Assembly (NCBI GenBank): GCA_963662155.1
Contig: OY759268.1
Coordinates: 10,124,935 to 10,188,934 of the forward strand
Direction of reading: 5' to 3'
From: Lamellibrachia columna
Lineage: Eukaryota > Annelida > Polychaeta > Sabellida > Siboglinidae
DNA length: 64,000 nt
In this document: positions 32,985-47,909 of the stretch, piece by piece
Layout of the letters: each line of letters starts with the position of its first letter
How positions within the stretch are numbered: position 1 is the stretch's first letter
Made by a program: the position numbers and the translations under genes
The notes under the pieces: model-generated
Told to the model about the DNA's origin: nothing
Database searches by the model: none
What the model saw: only the letters and a program-made list of their open reading frames with translations

Positions 32985-33690
32985 ATGGATTCAGTTAACA
33001 CTTCCTACTGGACCAACGATTCAAGTTTTCTGCAAAATTACATCTCGAATTTGACGGCGAGCAACGCTACACAGCCGGTGGATGTCCACAGTGTTACCGT
33101 GTTTGATTTGTGTAGCCAATCTGCTTGAAATTGCGGTTTATATCGTAAAGATGACAACATCAACTAGAGTGGGCATGTTTACACTAGATGTAGCTGATTC
33201 AGACGTCTGTTGTTGTGGACTCGTCTTTAATACGACGGACTTGTTGATAGTGAATGTTGCGAAGTATCCTTCGGATATAGCACTCACCGTCTCGGTGTGT
33301 GTTGTAGTGTTTGTCTAGATCGAGCGCCTTGTAGCGGCGAGATATGCGTACGCGTTCAACTTTCCTCGAGCGAAGTTGTCTCTCCGTCGGGGTGGGTGCG
33401 ATTACACACCCAGCAGTGACGACAGCGGCAATATCATACGTGATGTGTAAAATTTGCAGAAGTTTGGAATATGTTGAGGCAGTGCTAATAGCCTGTGTGC
33501 ACGAGCGATCAATTGCCAAATTGGTCGAATCGATCGCAATGTTTCGCGATATTTGAGAAGCAGTTCTTGATGTCAACGTGTTGCTATCATTAATGGGGTT
33601 GAATTGCGACGGGTCCCGCATTGACAGGGAGTCGGCGGCGACTGTGAAGCAGCGGCCAATCACCGACCGTCTAGAGGTGCATTCGTCGTG
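32985..33690 (+). pseudogene. GPCR-B2 pseudogene (N-terminus to about TM5)
   Basis: ATG at 32,985 opens MDSVNTSYWTNDSSFLQ with NLT and NAT sites. A 13-base deletion relative to GPCR-B1 near 33,116 shifts the frame just before TM1. TM1/TM2 then read LLEIAVYIVKMTTSTRV and MFTLDVADSDVCCCGLVF, and the TM3 end VCVVVFV, a TAG stop, IERLVAARYAYAFNF. A further frame gives a TM4-to-TM5-like stretch at 33,365-33,556 (AITHPAVTTAAISYVM, then VLIACV). There are at least two frameshifts and several stops. Divergent to GPCR-A2. Confidence 0.82.
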
Positions 33691-33940
33691 ACCTTTTATC
33701 AAAGTTCAAATTGGGAGTGGCGCTAGTCAACATGTAGATACTATGTAGATAGTAGATAAGCCGGGTGAGTAATGAACACGTCTCCCAATAGATGAAATGT
33801 GTAAAGTGTATACTTGGATACCGTGTTATATAAGAACACACTTTTTAATTGTCTACGGCGTACGCCTATATCATACTACGAAATATGTGTTTGATATGTA
33901 ATTTTACAGCACGGTCATACACATCAATATAATTCTAACT

Positions 33941-34126
33941 ATGTTGTATTCCGACATTAGCGTGTTTGTAATATATTTTGCTTTGTTTGGATATACATTT
34001 GGAAGTTTTTTCCCCAACATATCATTCTATCTCTCAGCCTCTATCGACGTGATGATTGTAATAGTAATTATATATTATGCTATTATATATGAATGGTTAA
34101 TTAACAACGTGAAACAACAATATTAA
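33941..34126 (+). pseudogene. 61-codon ORF with two hydrophobic segments, possible 3' exon of GPCR-B2
   Basis: MLYSDISVFVIYFALFGYT begins one predicted membrane segment and SIDVMIVIVIIYYAIIYEWL forms a second, followed by a polar tail NNVKQQY. The spacing resembles TM6, a short extracellular loop, TM7 and a tail ending of a class A GPCR, though NPxxY is not recognisable. It lies 250 bases after the GPCR-B2 remains, and the copy at 15.9-16.14k is in the same place relative to GPCR-B1 but broken. It may be an unrelated short ORF. Confidence 0.3.
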
Positions 34127-34291
34127 TGTCGGTAAGCATCAATGTATATAACAATTTGTAAAACCTAAATTGAACTTAGTATGTCATTATACGAAACGTT
34201 TCCACAAAAGATTAAAAATAACAAAAACTTGTTCAAACAAAAAACAAAGATTTGTTTATGTATATTAATACATATGGTCATGCTGATTTTA

Positions 34292-35400
<1,109 letters not shown>

Positions 35401-35406
35401 GTCAGG

Positions 35407-35431
35407 CCAAGATGGCGGCTGAGTGACGTCA
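35407..35431 (+). promoter_or_regulatory. YY1-like site next to a CRE palindrome
   Basis: CCAAGATGGCGGC at 35,407-35,419 is followed five bases later by TGACGTCA (35,424-35,431). The same 13-mer lies upstream of the LINE at 63.0k (62,851-62,863). CAAGATGGCGGC is the known YY1-type element of some promoters and LINE 5' ends. Nothing recognisable is transcribed from here. Confidence 0.35.
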
Positions 35432-35479
35432 CATATACAAGCTCACACGCCATCCAGTTATATAGAGATTAGTTAGTAT

Positions 35480-35650
35480 GATTGGCAACTGGCGTGTTCG
35501 TAACTTTCAATATGACATACGCCAACGCAGGTTACAATATGACTGGCGTATCTTCCGAAGTGATTGGCTACAACGAGATTGGCGCCATCGTAGCTTATGA
35601 TATGACTGGCGTAATTGTAGTGTTTGAAATGATTGGCGCTATCGAACATG
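35480..35650 (+). repeat. Degenerate tandem repeat of about 30 bp
   Basis: Repeated motifs of the type tatgactggcgtaat, at variable spacing, for example atgattggcaactggcgt, aatatgactggcgtatct, agattggcgccatcgta, gatatgactggcgtaat and atgattggcgctatcg. The ORF through it reads diverged NMTGV/EMIGA units. Old decayed minisatellite is the simplest reading. From 35,651 to 36,290 nothing is recognised apart from 35,921-35,980, which matches 57,649-57,710. Confidence 0.5.
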
Positions 35651-36289
35651 CATTTCGCATACGAATACAAATGTGCAAAATAATAATAATATTAATAATA
35701 GCAATGATGACAATATTAATAATACACAAGCCCACATGAGATACTGGATATGGCATACAAAATTATCAAATAGTTAAATGTATTGTTTAGAAAAATACCG
35801 AACACGCACATGTAAGCCCATAATTTATGTAACCATCTACTCAACATGATACTCTCTGTGTAAATGTCTTCTTGCAATAGCGATTTTTATCTACTTTGTC
35901 AGCCGACACGACAACTATTATGCGGCAAGGATGGGTCGTGTAGACACCGTGTGCGCGATTAATAAATTTGGATTGGTTCCAATCTCTTTAATATTTACCC
36001 CCGATTTTGAAGCAGTGGTAAAGCAGCTACAGGAAACAGGTGAACCATTCGCGACTCAGCTCGTGAATGGCGCGAGCCAGGATGTACATCGTAGTGTCTA
36101 AACATGTTGCCTCTCACAACGGACACATCATTTAGTTGTTCGTCACTAACGTACCTCAGATGACATACAAAATGTGCAGTTTTAAACAAGACGTTGTGAC
36201 TAGAGGAGCTGGTATTTTATTACTGCTGGTTTCATACAATCTAAATATGGCATGTCGTAAAAAGCAAGAATGTCGTAAAAAATAAGTAG

Positions 36290-36700
36290 GAGTCATCTGA
36301 TGAAATGGGTAGCGGTCACATGTGTATCTCATCCTGCAAAACAAACATTTTCTTTGATAGATACGGTAAACTCGGCAATTGTACGAGTGCGTGGGTGCCT
36401 GCGTACGTCACGTATAATATTCCCTACGTCCCCATTTCCTAAAACAACTAGCAACGAAACAATATACCCAAAGAAAAAATCCATTGAATTGACCCTGTCC
36501 AATATAACGTAACATATGGATCAATATAAACGAACGGTATTTTGGACTACTATGCCATAGTCAACATATAACATTTTCTCCTAAATGCCTGGTTGAATAG
36601 TTGCCATATTATGCCTATTGGTGCCTATCACTGCCGAGTTTCATGTGAACTAGCGGAAAGCGCAACATTGATAGTTTCCTCTGATATATCGGGTCATGTT
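36290..36700 (-). repeat. Block R5, copy 2 (with decayed short ORF)
   Basis: Minus-strand match to 57,709-58,160. The frame reads MATIQPGI, a stop, then after further breaks VNSMDFFFGYIVSLLVVLGN, GDVGNIIRDVRRHPRTRT. A hydrophobic segment ending in LGN followed by a basic RHPRTRT loop is reminiscent of TM1 and the first loop of a GPCR, but the similarity is weak. One to two aggcacc units precede the ATG. Confidence 0.5.
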
Positions 36701-37270
36701 CAGAACTGGTACAACATACCTTCCCTACCATTATATAGATGTGGCAATCATTGCATGTTTATGTGTTTGGTGTGATTATTTAATGAGAAACATGCCTTAC
36801 ACGTGTGTCTGTGTTTTATTGCAAGAGGCATATGCTCATATCGTAAACAAAATGACCCAGTACGTTTCGCTCTTCGCGGGGAAAGGAGGTCACTCGGTGG
36901 CATACAAGGGTAGATGCGGGGAAAGTTAAGTTGGTGAATTATATAATGACCCGGGAGCGCAGGCTGATAAAGAGAATAATGGTGCAGAGAGAAATGTATT
37001 TGAATACATTCAATCAGTGCATCCTGAAATTATCACGGGAAAATTATATTGAGACAACAACATAATTTGGATATGAAACAAATGGCAAGGTGATAAACTA
37101 TCCAGAATTAGTCGAACTCGTAGATGATTATGCGGTATCAATTGCCGGCCAGCGGCTTGAAATCATAATTGTTCACTTGATAAACTGTAAAGTTAGCATC
37201 GCCACCAATAGACGTAGTATAGCGAATGAATCTTGACACCGTAGTGCTCACAGCATATGTTATCTGGTCG
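36701..37270. other. No recognised gene
   Basis: Contains short frames at 36,945-37,036 (MTRERRLIKRIMVQREM start) and at 37,061-37,237, which could be exon remnants. Neither has a partner elsewhere in the window, so coding status is undecided. Confidence 0.3.
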
Positions 37271-37280
37271 TCGACGACGC

Positions 37281-37360
37281 ATTGGTACCACGTTAGTATC
37301 ATTGGTACCACGTTAGTATCATTGGTACCACGTTAGTATCATTGGTACCACGTTAGTATC
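37281..37360. repeat. 20-bp minisatellite, four exact units
   Basis: cattggtaccacgttagtat is repeated four times without a mismatch, implying recent expansion. Each unit contains a KpnI-type ggtacc palindrome. From 37,361 to 37,660 sequence is non-coding and partly matches 58,190-58,360. Confidence 0.97.
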
Positions 37361-37659
37361 ATTATCTTCGAACTGTACGTACGCTTAGCTGATTGGATAA
37401 GTTTACCTATGAATTGTTTTATGGTGGCATATTTTACATACGATATTAAAGATGTTTCCTCAAGTTGGTTGAGCCCATCGCCAAACCGATTCACTTATGT
37501 CCAGATGTGTAGTGTGTGACTAGTTTAAGTAATGTGCGCAGTATATTTAATAGAAAAATGCCTATTTTGTTCAAATCATCGAAATAATTGACTTTAGTCG
37601 TTATATCTGGTAAAGATCAAAATAGTGGAAATCCAAAATGGTACGATGTGGGTCAACGC

Positions 37660-38330
37660 TGATCGTGAACGTGACCTCCATCCTCATGCTGATCAAATGA
37701 AAAAGTTACGAATATTCACCAATGAACAAAATCGTGATTTTAAGCATTTTGATTTTCACTTAAGTTAATGCTGGAACAAATATTAATTAATTTAATAGTT
37801 TGTCTGGTAAAAAAAAAAACTAGATACAAAAGTTACAAAACGAGCTAGCATGCTGCAGTGGATACTATAGGTAGGTTTGGTTCTTAGCAAAATTAATTTG
37901 AAATGAGACTAGCAAACATAAACTTTATTAATCTCTTACAACTGTGCTGACACGTCGAGAAATAATTTTAGCTAATGCTTTGTTGTTTATCCTTTTAATT
38001 AAAACGGCGCGCGCCGACAAAATAGTTAAAACGGCACTCACCATATAATACGCAGCTGTAGGGTCGTCTGCTGGGCGTAATTTAGTAATTATCTCAAATG
38101 TCAAATTCGTTAGTACAAAACATAGAATACACTTCACTGAAACAGTGAGAAACAGGCTATTAAAGACAGCGTTAAGCCCGCCATCAAGCATCAACAAACT
38201 GTGCGTAAAAAGAAGGTTACATACTAGAGCAAGGTCATCCCAGGACAGATAGTTCGCACATATGAAACGTAGTCCATCATCCGTTAGTCCGCAATTGTTC
38301 AGTCTGCAAATGCGAAACTTTATTTAATAA
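37660..38330 (-). repeat. Block R6, copy 2
   Basis: Aligns with 16,395-16,850 and 58,370-59,160 (agctagcatgctgcagtgga type matches). It contains the only intact version of a candidate exon (next entry). The 30-bp unit that is expanded at 58.38k occurs once here (37,664-37,700). Confidence 0.7.
37928..38303 (-). CDS. Candidate terminal exon, about 125 residues with hydrophobic segments
   Basis: On minus, an AG acceptor (atttgcag at 38,304-38,311) is followed by an open frame without Met: LNNCGLTDDGLRFICANYL, then SWDDLALVCNLLFTH, then LFLTVSVKCILCFVLTNL (hydrophobic), TKLRPADDPTAAYYMV, AVLTILSARAVLIKRI, ending in RRVSTVVRD and a stop. Using the first ATG instead gives 89 codons from 38,197. 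Two paralogous copies (16.6k, 58.8k) have stops and frameshifts, whereas this one is clean over 375 bases in AT-rich DNA. I do not recognise the family. It could be the last exon of a host membrane-protein gene or a chance survivor. Confidence 0.35.
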
Positions 38331-38559
38331 TACTAATCACCATTCTGCGCGAGCGATATTTATATATCTATATATCATGCGCTCTCGTCCAGTTTTATGA
38401 CTTGCTAAAAATTAATCTGCAATAGCGACCACTAAATGCGAAATTACGCTGATATTGAAATTAATTATGTGAACATGGAAAAACATAAGACACATATTTG
38501 AAATATTATTTCAAAGCGCTGCTACACTACACTTGGTATGTTTGTTTGTTTGTCGTTCC

Positions 38560-40160
38560 TCCTAGACGCTATGCGTCTCTGGCCCCAATGTGTCAGGTGT
38601 TCATCTACGACATCACTGTCGGGTCGGCATAATACAATATTTTTACGTTACCTTTTCCATGAATAAAAATGTCCATCCTTCCGTCGGTATAATTTGGTAG
38701 TTCTTAAATAACTGTCATGGTAACGATATTAAAAAACGTTATCACAGCGATGCCTTTCTATGCCTTGTTAATTGGTGCTGCCAGTCAATATCGTTATGGC
38801 TCCGTGGAACGCAATTTTCGAAATTGCTACATAATATTAGCAGTTACAGTAACGTCAAGCGACCCTTGCACTCGTATAATGTAACCTATGACAAAAGCAG
38901 AACAGAAGCACGATGTTGTGAATAACAGTATGTAATGTTTTGTTCGACAATTGTATGCGATAAGTACATAGCGTAAAGTTATGCGCTTACAGTTATTGTT
39001 CCATTCGCGGCAGAGAAGTAACAACTCTGGACATAGATGTCACGCAGGACATGTGACTGAACACTGTGACAGGTTTCTCGTCACGGTCGCTTCCGACACT
39101 GTAAGAAACGCAGATGATATATCATCATCATGTCGTGCCATCCCCTCCCCGAAAGTCAGCTATGTCAAAGTTGTGATACAATAAAGTGGGTGGCTTTAAG
39201 TAATTAATTGCAATTAATTTATTGGAATAACGTGCTTAAGAATAAGACAGCAATATAATGTTGGAACATTAAAAAAATGCAATTGAGGATATGACATATG
39301 GTTGGTACATTTCTGCACATTGAATTGCATACACGTGAATACCAGTTTCCTGACAAGAACCATCATATTAGCGTTTTGGGATGTGGAGTTATTAACCACA
39401 TGTTCCAAAGCCTGGTAGTCAGTGTGAAATAGCATACGTTTAATGCGCAGTTGTGCCAGTTGTGGAAAGAGATCTGTTGAATTGTCCAATTTGAATGCCA
39501 TTCTAAAAACAACAATGTGAGCCGAAAACAGCCCCATAACCTGCCGAGCCAGCTACTTATGAAAATAAATAGAGGAATTCTGCTGTAATACATCGATCTT
39601 ACGTGACAATTGCGTTGAAAGCAGACAAGAAAGCATTGCCTTTGAAGAAAATCTGACATGTTGGAAGGGTTTTGTAAGCCCGATGGAACGATTTAATAAA
39701 CGCCTTCAGAAACATCTTCTAGACATGACGACAGAACATGCGAAATTAGGAAGACCCATACATTTGCTGTAATTGCTGCAGTGTCACGTTCGTCTTTGTA
39801 AGTACATCATCAATCAGTGCCTGACATTTAATTAGTTTATACAGAGGCAGGCGAACATAAAAAGAGTATCGAGTTCAATGTCACGTCAGAGTAGTAGAAA
39901 GCTGGAAAGTCTTTCCTTTGTACACAGGTGTTCCTATTAGGCCACATAAAGATAGGATATAACGTATCTTTGACCCAAAAGCTTCTTCGGATAGCGATAT
40001 TATCATAAATTAATTAAGCATATGTAGAATGTGTGGTACATTCAGCTGTCGACGTGCAACCAGTTGAACTGCTGAACTGAAAGGTTAAAATACAAATACA
40101 GCTAGATTTAAAGCCCATCGACAGACTGGTGTCTACATAATAGAGCCCAATAATTGACAA
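38560..40160. repeat. Duplicated block R7, copy 2 (including the CR1 empty site)
   Basis: 38,610-38,790 matches 16,835-17,014 and 38,790-38,870 matches 18,320-18,400, with no CR1 between them, giving the unoccupied site. 39,540-40,160 matches 18,420-19,080. The extra 38,880-39,540 segment contains short ORFs without support. Non-coding overall. Confidence 0.7.
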
Positions 40161-40955
40161 ATATCTGCTGAGATGAGAACAAAGTGGATTCCCAATAATG
40201 CTGGACAAATTAAGCCATGTGAATTGTTTTAATAACATAACAAATGCGTGTGCAAAGGGCAAAAGAAGTATGATGACTGTAGAACACCAACGAATTTTAA
40301 AATGACGTCATCAACGCTAAACAACTTGGATGACAAATGCTGTGTTGTAACAATGCTTGTAAGTACCAAGTTTTGAGCAATTGTACAAGTAATTCCCGAA
40401 ATGTGGTACCAATTGTAATGGTAAAATAAAATGCCGGCCATATCACAAAATATAGTAGTAAGAGCAAAATGCCATAGACATAGCACAACATGTAATAGTA
40501 TGAACAAAATGTTATAGAAATAGCACAAAATGTAGCTGTAAGAACACAATGCTGTAGAAATAGTACAACATGTGACTTGGTAAAAACAAATAATGCTAAC
40601 GTCATAACAAAACAAATAATTGTAAACCCAAGCCGCATGGCAAACCCAATGCAACAGTCAACTAAGTGCCGTTAAGCCTACACTTGTATCCAGGATGTGT
40701 AAAAAGGGCACATCCCGCTAGAGGGCAAATAGTTACAGAAATGTAACATATATTATGTTAATACTTATAGTAATCAATATATGGATCCATCATCAGTTAA
40801 ATGAAAAACCACCAACATTGGATTATAATGGAAATAATTGTGTAGGTCAATGGAAATCCAAACACATATGTTTCTGTAGTGTCGATTAACTAGGGACATC
40901 ATTCGTACAAACGGTTAAGTCCGTGTACAAGTGCGTCGCGAGTTAGTAGTATAGT
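40160..40955. repeat. Segmental duplicate block D1, copy 2
   Basis: Partner of 22-921. ORFs at 40,229-40,654 on minus are not conserved in frame in copy 1. Contains TGACGTCA near 40,303 and the single-unit version of the 0.48k minisatellite. Confidence 0.75.
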
Positions 40956-40964
40956 ATTTGACAT

Positions 40965-41199
40965 ACACCGTGTGTTTGTGATTTACTCCATCATCATGCA
41001 TAACATCTTGTTGACAGAATTTGACCCCTTTGCGTGACCACCAGGTAATGTGGGTATCACCCTGGGAGTATCGCTTCAACTCTGCATTCGTTGCTTTAAT
41101 TTGTTGTTGATATGACTTAACATACCTGCATTTAAATCGAAAAAGGAGTTCACACACATATAGTCGACAGCAGGAAGATTGTGTAAATATGTCACTCAC
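40965..41199 (-). pseudogene. Possible SGNH-hydrolase-like C-terminus relic
   Basis: Minus frame (94 codons from 41,199 to 40,915) contains KATNAELKRYSQGD, then THITWWSRKGVKF and DDGVNHK. The order A-x-N-x-x-L, W-W, then D-G-V-x-x-N is the layout of the last blocks of SGNH-like proteins common in mollusc repeat-derived genes, with His replaced by Asn. The upstream part (41,200-41,430) gives no readable domain. It sits where copy 1 of the block has CR1. Confidence 0.3.
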
Positions 41200-41427
41200 T
41201 AGAGCAATGATTTATCCAGCCACATGTACACCATTGCATGTCTCACTTGATATATAATTTTCGCCTATGCGACATGATCTGAGGATTATCCCGAATAATG
41301 TATTGCGACATATGTCGAATCGATTGAATACGATCTCCAAGCTTAGACACAAATATAACATTCCAATAAAAGCAGCTATAGACCAAATGAACTGCCACGT
41401 CAACTATCACCCGTCGATTCCAAACGG

Positions 41428-42640
41428 GCAACGATACGATGCCCAACGATAACTGCTTATATCATATTATAAAGAAACCATCAATAAGGGTAGTAAGTAT
41501 TGCTCAATCACCACAATTATATCGATGACATATATCTGATACTTCATAGCAGAGCAATGCATTTAATTCGTAACACTCATTTGCTACAAATGAACTAATG
41601 GGAGCGAAGGGAGATGTTGTTTTTAAGACAACAGTTGCCCTCCTGTAGCTGATTGTCGAGGCCGTTCGCCGGACAAGAGATCGTCACATTTTTTAATGGT
41701 TGTTTAGTCTTAATTACATTGGCGTTGATCATAAAACGTGGGTAAACTGCAAAAGTAAATCAGACACTGATTACTATACTGCGAAAAAAAAATGTCCCTC
41801 ATAATTCCTTCAAACCACTCAAACTCTTCGCCTATAAATACAGCAGCATCGAGGCGTTATCAGATCAGAAGCGAAAACATGAGCCGTCGTCGTCGCAAAA
41901 GTTACGCATCTTTGGTCTTTGCCTAGATGTCATTCTGCCGCTGGAACAAACAAATTGATCGCAGCCGTTAAAATCTACATAAATACGCAACATATATCCA
42001 ACATAAACTCTTGATGATCAACTAAAATACATAGCAAATACTTTTGAAAAAGCTAGAGAAACCTCAGCAAAAAACACCTTTTTGTTTCGCGAAAAACAAC
42101 AAGCATTAAATGACCACAAGACGAATATAGCGAATGATAAACATTGACCGCTATTGGACATATACTGTCACGCGGGATTTCCGCTTACCGATGTTAGTTA
42201 TCTAACATCCGCTAGGAGTCGCATTAGTTGTCTACGAATACGATAGGCGTCAACTCTACAACGTCAATAGGTAATTATATTTAATAAACAAAATATTAAT
42301 ACAACGCCATCAACCCGTCTATGAGGCTTCGTAAACGGTGTTAAGAATGATTGAGTATTAACCAATGGACGTCGTGCCGCGCCTCGCACCTGATCACCTC
42401 TCACTTCCGCGACCGACAGCTCCGTCGCTTCAATATGCAAGGTGTTCAGAACAAGTGTCCCTGTAAATGTCTAGTAATTTTTTCATTATCCTAATAATCA
42501 GGAGGCTAGCTCTTTTTATCAGTTTGTAAGGTTATTTTGCATTTGTTGTACGGTTGTTCACTCTGGTTTACAATTATGCAGGCATTTGACATGTAATTGA
42601 CAAGGAGTCTGGAAAACGTTTGAAATTAAACATGTAGTCA
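41428..42640. repeat. Segmental duplicate block D2, copy 3
   Basis: Longest D2 copy, matching 2,613-3,480 on its left and 19,560-20,330 on its right, so it bridges the two partial copies. No conserved ORF. 42,641-42,800 is unrecognised AT-rich DNA. Confidence 0.7.
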
Positions 42641-42956
42641 ACACTTTTTAATTTATATTAGTTTAATCTTAATAAACATGAGGTAATCTACTTCATCAAT
42701 ATCTTCAATAATTATGTATATTCAGATTCGTGGTACTTTTGTACTTAAACAAAATATGTTTAATCTGTAATACTCTTGTCGTAATATATTTAATATAAAT
42801 TAATGGAACAAACTATTTATTATCTATGTAGCAGAATGGCGGGTTACACATGTATGAACAATTGTTAGACGTTCGATGAACCATTGACTTCCTTGTTCAT
42901 CAATCAATTTAGTATCTTTATTGCGGACTCAAAAGTACGTGTTTATATTGAAGGCA

Positions 42957-43059
<103 letters not shown>

Positions 43060-43171
43060 TTCAAGTACACTTTATTGTACAGCCTTATTTTGACACGTAT
43101 ACTCCCGTCATTCAGTGAACTGATCGTTCCATACACGTTATGAATTCGTCCGTTGTCCAAGTATTGTGCAA

Positions 43172-43250
43172 GCGGACAGTTTGACCCGCGTCTTGCGGTA
43201 GAACTATCGCACTTCTTCCAGGTACATGGCGCTGGCGACAGCATAGGTGG
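43172..43250 (-). pseudogene. Relic of a GPCR C-terminus
   Basis: Minus reading TYAVASAMYLEEVR, TAG, FYRKTRVKL matches the end of GPCR-A (IYGVASALFRKDVRQFYRQ). It shares the TAG with the relic at 4.5k. Confidence 0.75.
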
Positions 43251-43885
43251 ACATATTGTTATTACACAAGTTGTCAGGTAATCAATACACTATTCGCTTC
43301 AATTAGTATTATTAACAGTTAAAGCACGGACAGGGTACACGTATCGCGACGTTTACACAAAGAATCAGTAGATTTCTTAGAACATAGTGTAATTCATCAC
43401 GCCAACAATCCACAATTAATCAGTAGAAATATGCTGTGTCCGCGAATCCGGTCTCATCATCACGCATTTCCTCTAACATTAATTTCCATTATAAAAGTGT
43501 TGTTGTATCAGGTGTTTTCTTGCGTGTAGCAATAGCTAGATGCGATGTGATGGTTTGCACCACAGTAATTTTATAGTTTCCTGAGGTAGGATTTAATATT
43601 GACCGTAATGATGGTGATAACGATATTTGTGATATTTATGTTGATGAGGATGGGGAAAGAATGTAGGAAATTAATTGTTTTCACAGAAGGAAGAATTACT
43701 GAATGCAACCAGAAAATGGTTGAATAAGCTTGATATTCGATTGATACTGCACACCATATCGTTCTAGCTTTCTTGTTATCTTAGAATGCAAAGTACTTTT
43801 GAACTGTACCAGCAACCTTTAACATTTTCATGAACGGACAAACACTTGAGGAAGTAGAATTTCAAATAATTTTGGTTCACCTTAA

Positions 43886-44292
43886 GTAGTGAATATGTGT
43901 GATATCTCTAGACAACAAAAACATATGGCTTAGCAGAGACGCCCGCTTCAAAACGAAGCTTAGACTCTACAGAGCACTTGCTATGTCCATCCTTCTCTAC
44001 GGATGCGAGAGCCCGACTCTGACAGGAAAGACAGAGAGACGCGTACACACATTTGGAAATAAATGCTTAAGGAGATTCCTCCGCATTTCTCACATTGAAC
44101 ACAACACGAACGAATATGTTAGACCACAATAAAACATAATTGCTGGAAAGCAGGAGCCATTGGTGGCAACAGCAAAACAACGCAAACTCTCCTGTTTCAG
44201 CCACATCAATCGACACAACACCATTGTAACAAATATCATGCAAGGCACCCTGGAGGGTAAGAGTCGACGGGGCCGCCAGACAAAAAACTGGC
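43886..44292 (+). mobile_element. LINE C-terminal fragment (third family), copy 2
   Basis: Open for 77 codons at 43,899-44,132: KTKLRLYRALAMSILLYGCE, then KTERRVHTFGNKCLRRFLRI and HIEHNTNEYVRPQ. The match continues in another frame with [20 protein letters not shown] and QGTLEGKSRRGRQTKNWL before an abrupt join to R5 at about 44,293. These are the hallmark motifs of the RT C-terminal region of a widespread invertebrate non-LTR element. Paralogous to 22,156-22,605, and better preserved. Confidence 0.82.
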
Positions 44293-44560
44293 TGCTTTCC
44301 ATTATTTAATTTGAAACTCTTCAGTGATAGGCACCAACAGGCACAATATGGCAACTATTGGATCATGCATTTGTGAGAAAATTAGAAATTTGGATTATGG
44401 CGTACGGGTCCAATATAGACGACCATTCTTCTACAATGGACCACCTTTTACTTTATATTGTACTGGGTCGTCAATTCAATGAATCTCTTCGTTGGATATA
44501 TTGTTTTCTTCGCTGTTTGGTATAGGAAATGGGGACGTAGGGAATAACGACCAAAATGTC
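44293..44560 (+). repeat. Block R5, copy 3
   Basis: Starts caccaacaggcaca; ORF start MATIGSCICEKIRNLDYGV, later frame with GIGNGDVGN, conserved with the minus copies. A hairpin-capable ggtccaatatagac / caatggacc pair is present. Confidence 0.6.
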
Positions 44561-46690
<2,130 letters not shown>

Positions 46691-47026
46691 GAATGGCAAG
46701 TGGACAAGGAAGCCACTATCGAAAATCCAATGATGTTTAATCTGTATGGTCTGAAGATTATTGTATTCTGTGTAAATTTTGCTTTAAAACTCGTCTTTTT
46801 ACGAATGATATTAATGTTCACTCTCTCAACTATTAGCACGATGAAAGTGGCCTATTCACAACGAACCTATAATTATCAAGCTTACAACTCCGAAGCAGTT
46901 TCAGTTTGGCACACCAAAACACCTGGGGTCTAATATTTGGACATATATCATTGCACATTAATGTACAATGTAAATAAGGGTATGCGCACACATTACACAT
47001 GACTAAGCACCGATATTATGCATAAA

Positions 47027-47084
<58 letters not shown>

Positions 47085-47909
47085 TTGTAACTAGTCTGGA
47101 CCATCATCATTCACCTATATAATAATTATTTGCACTAATACACTTTTTGTGGTGTTTTTTAAGAAAGCGAAACACTATTGAACGCACTGAAAACTGAACC
47201 AAGATGTGCCAGTTGGTAAAATGCACCTGGTGGACGTGTCTATGTTCAGAACTCTTTGAATATTATTATGCGTTAATTTTGTTTGGAAGCATTATTCACA
47301 CTCACTTATCACTAAATATGTTTCTGAATCAAAACACATATTAAACTATTGTTCGTCTTATGAGCGCTGTCAAATTCACCATCTCAGCTATTAGCACAAT
47401 AAACGTGGCCTATTCACTGTAAACATTACAATGTGTAATATTCAGTTTTAGTTTGTCACACTGACGTATTTGAGAACTGTTTGAATTAAGAGTAAAACAG
47501 TAATTATCAAATTACCAACTGGATTTCTGCTTCAATCAACTACGTAACATCCTCTTGGAAGCATACTTATTGCTTTTGCGAAAACTTGGGGGACAAATCC
47601 ATAGACAGGTGGGAAGCACCGGTGTAACCATTTTCATTCGTAGGCGTTCGTTTGACGTAGATCACATAACAATAGTAGAAAAACACATCGCGTTGCTAAC
47701 AATTGTACATACTGTTGTTCTGAGTTACGTAATATGTACGTACGTCAAACGTCCGGAAAAGTTCTTTCATGATGTCGCCATCCCCGAGTAATCTGGTGAT
47801 TTTTTTATTTACGAACCAACACTATGGACTGACAATCAACTTGGGGACGCCTAAAATAATATTGTGGGGTGTGGTCTAGTTTGCCCCTAGCGGCTGCATC
47901 TGTCAGTGG
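46691..47909. other. No recognised gene; local duplication and (TA)n at 47,036-47,083
   Basis: Segments 46,810-46,930 and 47,370-47,470 are diverged duplicates (actattagcacgatgaaagt and gctattagcacaataaacgt, both followed by tggcctattca). ORFs at 46,700-46,933 and 47,555-47,791 show no domain and no paralog, so they are not called. Confidence 0.45.

Noticed and set aside
36945..37237. Possible small exons
   Set aside because: Short frames with no paralog and no clear splice-site pair; the evidence is not enough for a gene call.
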